Part shown: piece by piece, positions 12,996-23,230 of the stretch
Position numbering within the stretch: position 1 is the stretch's first letter
Layout of the letters: each line of letters starts with the position of its first letter
NCBI GenBank assembly: GCA_050084515.1
Contig: CM114274.1
Location: 33,108,001 to 33,172,000 of the forward strand
DNA length: 64,000 nt
Direction of reading: 5' to 3'
Source of the DNA: Blasia pusilla
Taxonomy: Eukaryota; Marchantiophyta; Marchantiopsida; Blasiales
Position numbers and translations under genes: made by a program
The notes under the pieces: generated by a model
What the model was told of the DNA's origin: nothing
Databases searched by the model: none
Seen by the model: only the letters and a program-made list of their open reading frames with translations

Positions 12996-13659
12996 GGGAG
13001 GGCAAGTAGAACCAAGCGTGATATATGGACCAATGAAGTGAATCAATGTAAGGATTTCAATTAAGAACCCCTTCGCAAATTAATGCCAAATGGGTATATG
13101 AAAACCAAGGTACATGGTTATGAGTCTTGGTTGAGTGATCTGAAAGTACGCGTCATGCGTTATCTTCACTTGTCATGCATAGAGATAAGTAGACAAGATC
13201 CAGTGAATATGGCCATGGTCACCAACTATATAAATGAGTCCTATATTTATGTCGGTGCACTAGCTTTGGCTTTTGAATTCTTAAGAAAAAATATTGCCAC
13301 ACTTCTAAGAGGTCCACATTGAAGGCCTACTGGCTTAAGAATGGGGGCCATTGAGAAGTCCCTCGTCACCCTGAAGCAAGGGCGGCGGAGTGGGAATGGA
13401 TGGTAGACTATTGGATGTCAGAATATGGGAAATTTAAGGCCGAGCAAATGAGCAAGTCTCGGTCACACGTCGTGACTTTGAACTACATCAACTAGGCATG
13501 TTTAGAGGGTTTTGCTGCAAGCTCTGAACTTGACATGTGATTTGTACCTAGTTAGCTTTGCAATGACCAAATCTCATTCAATGGGCATATTTATCAATCT
13601 ACGCATTTGCTTAAGTATCCCTATCAAAGCCTGCATGTTTGCTATCACAATTGAATAAG

Positions 13660-14455
13660 TTTGAAATCTACCAATGTTTTGTAATACATAATGTGGGATC
13701 TGAATGTAAGGGAGTTCCGAAAAGAAATGTTTCTCTTCATGGTACAACAACAAAGGATGTACCATTACCACACCCAAACTCCACAGATTTTAGTGGAGCT
13801 TCACAAGTAAGTAATTCTCTGTTTTTAAAGCTTCTTTGTAAATTGGTCCATTCAATAGGATGTCTTGGAGGATTTTTGTGATAAATTCTACATTTTTTTC
13901 ATAGGGAGTCGAATCCGATATCACTTCCCACCTGAATGAGGTGGAGAGCAAGTTTCATGAAGGTTTGCGTGATATGAGATCACAAATTGAGGTCGGGCAA
14001 AGAGAGCAAGAAAATAAGTGGAGTGATATTCAAGCAAGTCATCAACTTCTCAAAGAGAAGTTGAATGTTCTCATGCGTATGGTGTCAAAATTGGCTGAGA
14101 ACGGGAAAGAGACCACCTCGGATGTGTCAATTGTTGATGCACTTGTAGACAAGCCATCAACTCTGAAAAGTAAAGTCAGGTTTCTTAGTTCTTCCTTGCT
14201 GCTTTTGTTAGAGTTCTTTGGATTTTTTGAGTTAGTGTCATACACTCTTTATGATCTGATTACTTATGTGGCTTGTGTAGGACGCAATTGAGATGAACTT
14301 AATAGCCTCAATACCACAGAAATTGGTATAGAGGTTAAGAAGGCCCCTAAAAAAAGAAAGAAAAAGCCACACATGAATGTTGGCTTTCAAGATCATACTA
14401 TTGTTTCTTGTGAGATGTGTTTACTCGCCTCTTTGTGAAATTGGACTCATAATTT
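13660..14455 (+). pseudogene. Broken exon-structured gene, coiled coil plus NLS
   Basis: A plausible upstream exon ends ...FSGASQ at a canonical donor (CAA|gtaagt at about 13807). After an intron, an acceptor (catag at about 13905) opens an in-phase exon encoding GVESDITSHLNEVESKFHEG and a heptad-like helix up to about 14172. A second intron ends at tgtgtag (14280). The continuing frame meets a stop, and afterwards a basic segment APKKRKKKPHMNV, a good nuclear-localisation signal, is in the expected frame. Consistent splice sites and phases suggest a real former gene, possibly transposon-derived. I do not recognise the family. Confidence 0.4.
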
Positions 14456-14750
14456 GGAGCCATTTTACTAGTCTTACTTAGTGTGGAAATGTAAACTTCT
14501 ATTGGGAGTGAGTTGTTTGTTGTTAGATCCAACTCCTTTAATGAGTGAGGCCTGAAAACCAGAGGTAGGAACTCTCATTGAAACTCATTTTATGCAAGGA
14601 AGGAGAGGATTGATCATCCTCATGCAAGCATCAGTGAGAAAGCCAAGTGAGTGACGGCTACAAATTCCCAAGGTACATTTGTGCACCACTTACATTTTTT
14701 CATTTTGTGAAATATTCTCTTCTTTTCTCTTGCTGACATATACATTGCAT

Positions 14751-15037
14751 AGATCATGTAAACCTAGCTAGACAGAAGTAGAAATTGTGAGAGTAAGTGG
14801 CATAATTTACTCTTGTACATCCTATTTGTTGTAAGAGGTGAAGCAATAATGGACATATAGGCTTCACCAAAACTGAAGAAGAAGGTTAAGGTAGCCACGG
14901 AGTTGGTTGGGAGTGTGGGTAGTGTGTCAGAGTGTGATTTAAAAGTCTTGAGCACCAAGAAGCAAAGGGTAAATATTAAAGCTTTCCCAAGTTTTTCAGT
15001 ATGATCCACATACTGTCCAGCTAGGTTTACATGATCT
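14751..15037. mobile_element. 287-bp inverted-repeat element (MITE-like)
   Basis: The ends are perfect 19-bp inverted repeats: AGATCATGTAAACCTAGCT at 14751-14769, with its complement at 15019-15037. The match extends inward to 25 bp with one mismatch (A/G, then GACAG). The interior has no convincing gene. I could not find a clear target-site duplication, so it may be a MITE whose flanks have mutated or a simple fold-back element. Confidence 0.6.
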
Positions 15038-15057
15038 TATGGATTTATGGAAGGCAA

Positions 15058-15091
15058 GTAGAGTGTACTAACGTACTAACATACACTCTAC
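15058..15091. repeat. Short perfect hairpin
   Basis: The arms GTAGAGTGTA (15058-15067) and TACACTCTAC (15082-15091) pair perfectly around a 14-nt loop containing 'ctaacgtactaac'. It lies 20 bp right of the 287-bp inverted-repeat element. Function unknown. Confidence 0.6.
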
Positions 15092-15269
15092 TTTTGGGGT
15101 TCCCAAGGGGAATCCTATCTTTCCCATTTTCCCCCTCAGACCCTTGATTTTGGCCCTCAACCTGAACATGGTTAGCAATCCACATACCGACGTTTGACTA
15201 CTTATCCATCATGATGGCTTAGCAGAGGTTTCCTACAAATTGTGCAAATCTTGTCTCCCAAAATGAATC

Positions 15270-15670
15270 TTTGAGCTTGGACTGCATTTCATGTGTCTCA
15301 TGGCTAGCACCCATCTTAACTCCTCGTGTGGCATCTTATGATTCTCTTCTTGCCCTTCACGTTTCGAGACTGTCTCGTGGCGTTTTTCCCATCTTAACTA
15401 TTTATGTGTTCCTTGCTTCTCACTCTTGACTTGGAAATTGGTTCCAAGGTCTCAAACCTTGCTTTTGTTCCCACAAGTAGCTACGTCCTTTTCTTGCCTC
15501 AAACTAGTCACAAGACATATGTGCATCTCACTTGGAATTAGTCTTATAGCTGGCTCCGCCTTCCTTCCTAGTCTCAATTCTAATTTTGGTAGATCACACC
15601 AAGGTCTTTCCTCTTGGACCCACAATCTTGACTCACTTCTTTGGTTCTCGCTAGGGTGGGCACCATAGAC
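15270..15670 (+). repeat. Dispersed repeat family A, copy 3
   Basis: Shares ordered blocks with 4240-4770, 7590-7890 and 16500-16820: 'tgtgtctcatggctagcac', 'ttgacttggaa', 'ggttccaaggtctc', 'ctagtcacaagaca', 'ttttggtagatcacaccaagg' and 'acaatcttgactcac'. Diverged and non-coding as it stands. Confidence 0.6.
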
Positions 15671-15769
15671 TTAGTTATTTGCAACGTGGTATTGTTGCCT
15701 TGAGTTTAGAGTTAGTTGCAAAGGAGGTGGTGGAGTTGCAGAGAGCCAATGGTCGAGACGTCTACCTCA

Positions 15770-15994
15770 CATTCATGGCATATTGTGATTGCTAGGATGG
15801 CGGAGATGCCCACTAGACCTTATCGTGCACATACAGCTTGCTACACAACATACATCGTTGTTACCGAATGTAAATACAAACACACACGATCCCATGCTAA
15901 CTCATGGAATCCACACAATGAGACGAGAAGTACCAAAATATCTCCAATTAGTCAAGTAGATCTCTCCATCACAAGGTCTCACGAATGTGCACAC

Positions 15995-16068
<74 letters not shown>

Positions 16069-16450
16069 AACCCACTCTCCTAATGAGAGGCCTGGGTTAC
16101 ACACACAATTTAAGGAGGACCATAGCTCCGCCGCCTCATGGCAAGAGGTTCAACAAAGAGAGAATGAGCTCTCAAACTCTCTCTCTTGGAGGTATATCCC
16201 CTTCCCTCTCCCAAGCTCTCTCCACGGTAACCTATGCTCGCAGGTCATCTCTTTGGCTCTTAACTTGTTGTAGCGGGTCAAGGGCCAGATCCCAAAGTAT
16301 AAAGTTAACTATATTCAATATGGAAACTTACCCAAAATAGTAAGTTTCTATGTACGACTCCAAATGAGTTGAAACGAAGGGAACACATGCTCTCTTAGGT
16401 TATCCGTGGCCTCAGTAGGTCATCCTCGACCTCTTGAGGTTGTCCTCCAC
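15770..16450 (+). repeat. Dispersed repeat family B, copy 1
   Basis: The reverse complement of 22630-23230 aligns along this whole stretch. Shared blocks include 'acaacatacatcgttgt', 'catgctaactcatgg', 'acccactctcctaatgagag', 'aagctctct', 'ccatagctccgccgcctcat', 'gagaatgagctc' and 'caaatgag'. The two copies are inverted relative to each other about 6.8 kb apart. This copy carries the long CT microsatellite and the other does not. No coding frame is preserved. Class unknown. Confidence 0.7.
15998..16066 (+). repeat. (CT)n microsatellite inside repeat B
   Basis: About 70 bp of perfect CT repeat sits between 'gtgcacacttc' and 'caaacccactctcc'. At the same point the inverted partner has only a short seed, read in the matching orientation as 'gtgcactctctctcatat'. 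The tract therefore expanded after this copy inserted. Confidence 0.95.
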
Positions 16451-16499
16451 TACCTGCGAAGGCTATCTACTAGATCTCCTCGATATATCCTAAAAATAC

Positions 16500-16820
16500 G
16501 TCACAACCTTTAGTAGAGCGTGGTACCCATCTTAACTTCTTCCAACTTCCACGCTACTTGCCCTTGACTTAGAACTTGGCTCAAGAATCTTTCACTTATC
16601 TTTCCTTGTCCTTGGTCCATACTAGCGGCTTTGTCCCCTTTCTCCTAAAGTTAGTCTCAAGGCGCGTGCCCATCTTGACTAGTATTTGTCTCACTGTAGA
16701 TCCCTCCGCTCTCTCTAGTCTTGAAGACTAGTGAGAGTGGGGGGATCTACAGTGAGACAAGTCTAGGTTTTGACTTTGGTGGATCACACCAAGGTTGGCA
16801 TGCTACTCTTCCCTTAATAC
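16500..16820 (+). repeat. Dispersed repeat family A, copy 4
   Basis: Blocks shared with the other copies are 'cccttgacttagaacttggctcaag', 'cttgactag', 'gtctaggttttgactttggtgg' and 'atcacaccaagg'. This copy is interrupted by the near-perfect palindrome at 16686-16760, which the other copies lack. Confidence 0.6.
16686..16760. repeat. 75-bp near-perfect palindrome
   Basis: The outer arms TTGTCTCACTGTAGATCCC and their complement, and the inner arms around CTAGTCTT/GAAGACTAG, pair with almost no loop and only a few mismatches. The structure could extrude a long cruciform or transcribe a long hairpin. It lies inside a family A repeat copy. Confidence 0.8.
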
Positions 16821-16860
16821 ACGACCTTGATTTACTTCTCGAGTCCCCGCTAAGTTGCTA

Positions 16861-18024
16861 ACGTGATGCAATGTTGATGGTATAAGATGATTATAATTTT
16901 TTCTTCAACTCTTTTGGGTTCTTGAATATTTTTTTAGGTTGTGAATAAGCTCGTGAATTTGGTGTTCTTGATATATGTATAGGTTCATGTCTCTTTTAGT
17001 ATGTGTGGATTTTTCATGACTTTTGTGTGTACATATAGTGGATTTTTCCTCGTGTTGGGAAAAATCCATACATAATTTATTTGTGGAATTGAATCGTGAT
17101 GGGTATGTGGAGGTCTATGTAGGCCATTAGTTTGGTAGCCTACCTAGAATATTACAAGACATGAAGTGGGTAGTGTAGGACTTGTCTCATGTTATATGCA
17201 TGAATGCATACGAGTTCTCCATATTGTTGAAACACACATCTTAGATTCTTAATGCTTTTATGGCATGGGAGGGTTTAAGTATACACGGATGCAATTGGGT
17301 ATGGAAGCACTTCACATGTTTCAATCGCTTGTTTGGGTCGTGTCTCGTGCATGGAACACTAGTGACGGATGCATGCATTGGGGATTAGAGTGGATACATA
17401 ACAAAGGGTCCACTTAATAAAAACATACATAGTTATGTTGTGGACAGATTATGGGCCACCCGTCACTTCTTTGTGCAAGACTCCAACAAGAACCATAGTT
17501 GGCTCTTGACCATAAATGGCATTGAATCAGGAAGAGCATGCAATATATTCCAACAGTAGTTTTTATGGACTCGAATCCCATTTACTATATGCACAAACTG
17601 CATAAAAGGGTTTTATGTGGAAAAGAAGATATTACACTGGATTATGAATATGGTGTGAGGGAAAGAAAACAGACCTTATGGAGTCGTTTATGCCATAAGT
17701 CATGTAATGCAAGGCGGTGGGAATTGTGGCAAATCTTTCCCCCTATCCTCACGTGAACGGAAAGTCAAGATTCTAATAAGAATTCTTATCAATAATTCAT
17801 CTCCCCGTACTCATATGTTGTAGGTCAACAAAGCGTACGACGTCTACGACTGTACACACGTTGAAGTCAGACGTACAGTGAAGATGTTGATAGCTGATAG
17901 CTGATCATAGATTCATAGCTCAACGTATCGCGTGTGGCGTGTGGCGTCCGTAGGTCAAACTGATGAGCCAGTGATCGGTTGCCGAAGTTGCCCGACGCTA
18001 ATAGCTCCGATTCGGGAATCGGGA
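16861..18024. other. Spacer downstream of the pathogen-related gene
   Basis: No conserved frame, repeat partner or RNA gene was recognised. A 14-bp palindrome (ATAAGAATTCTTAT, near 17778) is the only local feature. The right end presumably holds the 3' UTR and polyadenylation region of the minus-strand gene ending at 18025. Confidence 0.35.
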
Positions 18025-20670
18025 TTATGCGATAGCATTCAAGTACGGACAGCCCTCCACGCCTTTCTTGTATTCTCCATAAGCCGGCGACTTGGATCCC
18101 TTCGTGAGAGCAGCAAGAAACTCTGAGGGATCGTAGTAAACTTCCAGTTCCGTGATTCTGAGCTTGTCGTCTACCTGTCCATCAAGACCAAATCCATTTT
18201 GTCAATCCTTCGCCAATCGCAGTTATTAGAGGTTTGAGGATGTTAATCTTTTGCTCTTAACCAGTGGTGGGAATGGAAACAGGTCCTTGATTTTCTGCGA
18301 TAGGTTCGGGAGGTTGACATGAGCGGAGAGTAATCCCCGCCTCACCGCACGAATCGTATCTGGAGCGATTGGTTTTCAAGATTCTCCGGAAATCCGTTCG
18401 CAAACGACTTGGCCAACACAGCCCAGTAACCTACTCAGATATCTAGCATAAATCAGTTTGCATATGATGACGGCGATTCTCTCGTTCTCCTTCCCCGAAG
18501 GATGGGGAAACAGTCCTCGTTGCTCTTCCTACACGATTTTACAAGTGGACTGATTTGGTGACTCTGGCACCCATCGTCCGGCTGCCCGACAGATTGTGGA
18601 GGAGTTACACGAGAGATGCAAACCAGCCTGCATCGTATACTCGAGGAAGAAGTGAAGGAAGGAAGGAAGGCAGACCTTAGCGATACAGACACCGAAAGAC
18701 TCGGCGATGGCAGAAGTTGGCGCGTAACCTTTGAAAGCTCCCTTCATCACGCCCCAGTGCCGCCACTTGAAAGCTACCACCGGAGGTCCAGAGTACACAG
18801 CCATGACTTCCCACGCAAATCCATCGGGGAAAGCGGACCGAAAGATGTCGTGAGAGGACTCAAAGGATTCAACCGAAGCCTTGTACGTTTCGTGCTCGGC
18901 AGGAAGATTAGAGGCCATCAACGCATTGTAGCTTCCTACCTTCATGGTTTCCTCAGCTGTCAGTTTAGCGCCACCTGCAATGTAAGTAGAAACGTGTGAT
19001 TTAGGAAATATATTGGGCCATATGTAAAGTGATTATTTAAATTATGGACGCGTGAGGCACAAAACAAATTCGAACGTCCAGGTAGACATGAAGTAGGTCC
19101 TCTATGGCACATAACTCACCGTTCACAGCGAAGGTGAATTTTTCGGGGTCTATCGTTTTGAAGTCTTTCACTTGAACCTTATGAGAAAGCTCCATCTCCC
19201 AGGTCTTCACGAGATTCTGGACCACATATTCCAGAGATCCTTCCTTCCATTCCTGCAGAGATCGTAATAATGAGTTTAACAACCACGGACTGGAGGACGT
19301 GTCTTACATCTGTGTTCCGGAGCAAGCTAAGCAACCTCCGATGAGTTCTAGAGTCTAGACGCGATGTATGCATCTGCTTTCTAAATCTGTAGTATGTAAG
19401 GGATTCGGAAAAGAATACCAATTCGTCGATCATAATGAGCCACGCGTACGTAGTAGTGTCCTCCCTCCACGTACAACATATTTACACTTGAACTGAGGCC
19501 CCACGGTGGAGTCCGACAGGTGTACGCGGACAGGCTCAATTATAGTGAGCACCGCACTCACTATGAGCAATCAGCCACCTACACCTGATTATCGTGCCGT
19601 GTCCTTTGCAAGGACCGGAGTGCTGGGTAGTCTTTTTCCAGCGGGCTCTCTGGCAACGCTTTTTTTTTTCTCCGCGAAGGCTCGCTGGGAACAAACAAAA
19701 GCGGGGAAATATTTGTATTATCATCTAAAGAATGAATATGAAAGTAAAAATATGTGATAGGTGAGGTGAGGGGCGAGGCTGGTTGGATCGAATTTGGGAG
19801 GGGTATTTAAGCTGGCTAACAAGAGCTCATCGACACGACGAGCTACAGTCGCGCAATCGATCGACTAAAGATTACAATCTTCTTCGTAAAAATCAACCGT
19901 AGCTTCAAAATGCTGAATGCGGCCGCTGAAGCTACAGTTAATGTTTCATATTGATACTGGATAGATGATGGCTGGTTGGATGCTTGCAGAAAGATGAGTA
20001 ATTCGAAGAAGGAGATGAAAATCCTCAAAAACGAAGGTTCATGCATATCACGTCGACAGTACTCTTGGAACTGCAGATTCAGCTTGTCCAAAGTTGGAGA
20101 AGGTAGACTGAGAGTCTCTTGCAATAGAAGGAGAGGAGAATCCGCAAGTTGATATTCCCTGACCCGTCAGAAACGCCCCAAAGGAACAAGCAGCACATTT
20201 CTAGGCGGAGTGCTTGACATCGGTTCGCATAGTGATGTGCTTGGAAAGCATGACCCTGGCTTACGAGTCCGTTAAGAGAGAAATGAAGCATGACTCAAGT
20301 TCGACTACTTCGGCCCAACCTTTCGGGCAAGCAAGGCAAAGCACTAGCGTTAAGACCGATAGCATGTGATAATTATCTGTTCAAGCTAGGCTGACAGTGA
20401 GAATCCTATTGAGAAATGTCATGGAGAAGCTCATTGATTACAGTCAACAGAAATAGCTCAGTACGAAGCAGTGAGGACTAGGTCTGGGGTCTGCACCTGA
20501 GTACGTCCATTTCTGAAGAGATCATTAACGGAATCGTAGTTCGGTGGAGATCCATGTCGCCAGGTAGTGTCTTTTTCAGAGTCGCCGTGTAGAAATGATC
20601 GATATGAATCCGACGCAGTTTTCTCTGTGATGGAAACATCACGCATGCTTTCCAAACCACTGTCAGCCAT
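18025..20670 (-). CDS. Plant pathogen-related protein (SnoaL/NTF2-like), 251 aa
   Basis: Four coding exons fit canonical GT-AG introns with matching phases: 20670-20497, 19252-19120, 18974-18676 and 18174-18025. They give 251 residues, against about 235 for the barley pathogen-related protein as I recall it. Diagnostic family segments are SYRSFLHGDSEKDTTWRHG with SPPNYDSVN in exon 1; KTWEMELSHK in exon 2; SYNALMASNLP, VYSGPPVVAFKWRHWG and KGAFKGYAP in exon 3; and VYYDPSEFL in exon 4. The family has a SnoaL/NTF2-like fold and is pathogen- or stress-induced in plants; its substrate is not established. The start is the first ATG of the frame, 21 codons before the conserved block. The first intron is long (about 1.24 kb). 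The donors of exons 1 and 3 (gtgcag, gtctgc) are weaker than average. Probably functional: no stop or frameshift. Confidence 0.88.
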
Positions 20671-21089
20671 ATTTCCTCCCAACCAAAAGCCTCGATAGTC
20701 GCTATATTCTGGTCGACAGGGCGTCAATTGGAGACTCAGAGGCGACCTCGAGAGTGGAAAAGAAGTGCACAACCGAAGTAGGAAGTAATACGGGAGACAA
20801 TTGCGCCGAGTTAAAACACAACACCGAAAGATTGCTTAAGATATCGATTGCTTCAGATATCGATGAAGCGCAAGCTCGTCCCAGCCCTAGCACCGGCCTA
20901 CAGTGAGTCCAGCAGGTTCGAACAACGACGTACTCTCGTGCATCTGACCCGCCAGCGCTTCAGCGCAGATTCCAGACCTCAATATCGACCTTGGAGCTTC
21001 CGTCCATAAAAGACTTGCCACACGTACAATCACTCGCTGCTCTTCTCAGTAACCCGCGTCTGCCGTGGGAATGAGGACGTCAACACCAA
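20671..21089 (-). other. Upstream region/5' UTR of the pathogen-related gene
   Basis: About 420 bp separates the start codon from the CCGG-rich repeat region and should contain the leader and promoter. I could not identify a convincing TATA box on the minus strand. No conserved reading frame is present. Confidence 0.3.
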
Positions 21090-22110
21090 TGATCGGGGAG
21101 ATCCGGGGTTACGAGTAAAGTTAGCCGATAAAATTCGAGAATTACCGACTGCTTTTAAGACTGCCTACGAAAAACCGGCTGGATTCGAACATGTCCTTTG
21201 TATTTAGTATCTGAAAACCGGTTCAAAAACCGGGATTACTGTTTCCGACTGGAAATTCCCGGCAATGTACCGGGTCCCACGGAAAAACTCCCCGAACCCT
21301 GGTCAACACGAACTACATTCGAAGCAGTTGTGACAATTACATCACACGTGGATGCCGGCTTCCTTAGGCCTTCCCTTCAACGTCTATCCGTGGCAAAGGA
21401 AAACGACGCGACCCGCCATGATCCGTTTCAGTTCGTCGCTTACCGGCCAAAAACCGAGGGTTCAGGGAGGGTGTCCTTTGTATTCGTATCTGTTTAGCCG
21501 GCTGGAATGACGAAAACTTCAAAAATTGCCGCTCGGTTTTGTAGAGACCGGAAATGTACCGGTTGTCACGGAAAAACTCCCCGGACCCTGGATCTGCCGC
21601 GCTGGAATGTAAAAACGCAGCACGTCCGGATGAATACTCACTGTTCTCTTCCGGAGCTCGCTTAAGAGCTCTTTTCCCGATTCCCGTCAGTCAGTCTCTG
21701 AAACGACCTCACGTTGGCTAGAGTTAGTAGTACCGCTCACCATAGTCAGAGACTACAGAGCAGTTATTGTTCCCATCGTGTCCCCCCCCTTTGTCCCGGG
21801 TTCCAGTCACGGGTCCCCCACAATGAACGGGGAGATCCGGAGTTACGAGTAATCGTAGCCCCGATTCTGGCAGGGTTAGCTTTCCGAGAGAACTCTCAAG
21901 GTAGTCGGCAATTTCTCCATTCTAGCCGGTTTTTTTTTAATTTAACGAAGAAAACTCATTTTTCTCGTCGGCAAATTTCCAAAATTTTCGGATTTGAACC
22001 GGAAATCGCACGTTCTAAACCGGCTGTTTTAACAAAGAATGCCGGTTCTGCCGAGCATGGGTTAGGTTAGGTGAGTTTTCTTTGTAAAAGTATTAGAAAA
22101 ACCGGTTGGA
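21090..22110. repeat. CCGG-rich dispersed repeat, several partial copies
   Basis: Repeated words occur in direct orientation. 'cggggagatccggggttacgagtaa' (about 21095) recurs as 'cggggagatccggagttacgagtaa' (about 21829). 'gtgtcctttgtattcgtatctg' (about 21470) echoes 'tgtcctttgtatttagtatctg' (about 21192). 'aatgtaccggg(t)..cacggaaaaactcccc(g)gaccctgg' occurs at about 21262 and 21552. AACCGG/CCGGTT is strongly over-represented. A more diverged relative is at 42178-42420. Likely remnants of one mobile element family; no coding capacity identified. Confidence 0.6.
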
Positions 22111-22163
22111 AATTCGAATTTACCGATATGGGCTATGAAACACCAGCAATGTATCGGTTCTCG

Positions 22164-22210
22164 TGGTTGGGTGTAGGGCATTCGGGATCCGAATGCCCTA
22201 CACCCAACCA
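22164..22210. repeat. Perfect hairpin, 22-bp arms, 3-nt loop
   Basis: 22164-22185 is the exact reverse complement of 22189-22210, separated by only 'gat'. The arm begins TGGTTGGGTGTAGGG. Perfect conservation over 22 bp in otherwise decayed repeat DNA implies a recent origin or selection. It could be a cruciform, a small fold-back insertion or a small-RNA precursor. Confidence 0.85.
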
Positions 22211-22629
22211 ATGGCTAGATTTTCTCGACAACGGCGACGCTCGTGGCTGCCCGGGGACGCTCTCGAATATATGGGGACGGATATCCGAGACCCACGTGGA
22301 TGGTAGGGTCGAAGGTATGGCATACATGTGCCATTTGAAATTCAGATCGCAGAGCTTATAAATCCAGCAGAGGTCACAAGGTAGGAAGTGAGTCGCCGTA
22401 GAGAGGAGGCAGCCTCGAGTGAGATTCTTCGTGTGGGAGCTTTGCCATCATAGAGGACGGAGCCCATTGTGGTCGATGGTGCAGGAGAGATTGGCACTAC
22501 CCCTCAATTGCTTCAGCACCTGCTGATTTTGCAACGAATTTCCAGATTTCAGATCTGGGTCTCAATGTGAAGGTGACTGTCACGTCTTTTAGGATAGATC
22601 AGTGAGATCTAGAAGCGCGCCTTGATGAG

Positions 22630-23230
22630 TAGTGGAGGACAGGCTCAATAGGTTGAGGATGACCTACTTAGGCCCCGGGAAATCTGAGAGAGCAGGTTTC
22701 CCCTTCGTTTCGGCTCATTTGGAGCCATATTGAGGAGTTTACTATTTTAGGTAAATACCATTTTGAGTGTATGATTGATTTTGTATTTTTGGTAAGTGGC
22801 CCTTGACCTCCTACATCAAGTCAAGAACCAAGGAAGATGATTTGGGAGAATAGGTTACCATAGAGAGAGCTTGGGAGAGGGGAGGGGTATACCTCAAGGA
22901 GAGAGAGTTTGCGAGCTCATTCTCTCTTTGTTGAACCTCTTGGCATGAGGCGGCGGAGCTATGGTCCTTTGCCTTGTGAGTGTAACCCAAGCCTCTCATT
23001 AGGAGAGTGGGTTTGATTTGATATGAGAGAGAGTGCACACCTTTGAGAGCTATGGTATGAGATGGTGTAGAGAGAGATTGGATCTTACTTTATTGGAGAT
23101 ATTTTGGTACTTCTCGCCTCTGTGTTTGGATGCCATGAGTTAGCATGGGATCATGCGTGTTTGTGTGTGTGTTCGGTGACAACGATGTATGTTGTGTAGT
23201 GATGTGTATGCGCACGACATGACCTATACC
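22630..23230 (-). repeat. Dispersed repeat family B, copy 2 (inverted)
   Basis: Inverted relative of 15770-16450, sharing the blocks described there. It carries only a short 'gagagagag' seed where the other copy has a 70-bp CT tract. No intact coding frame. Confidence 0.7.

Noticed and set aside
20458-21497. tRNA-like B-box words such as 'aggttcgaac' near 20.9 kb and 'ggattcgaac' near 21.18 kb
   Set aside because: No matching A-box, acceptor stem or cloverleaf could be built around them.
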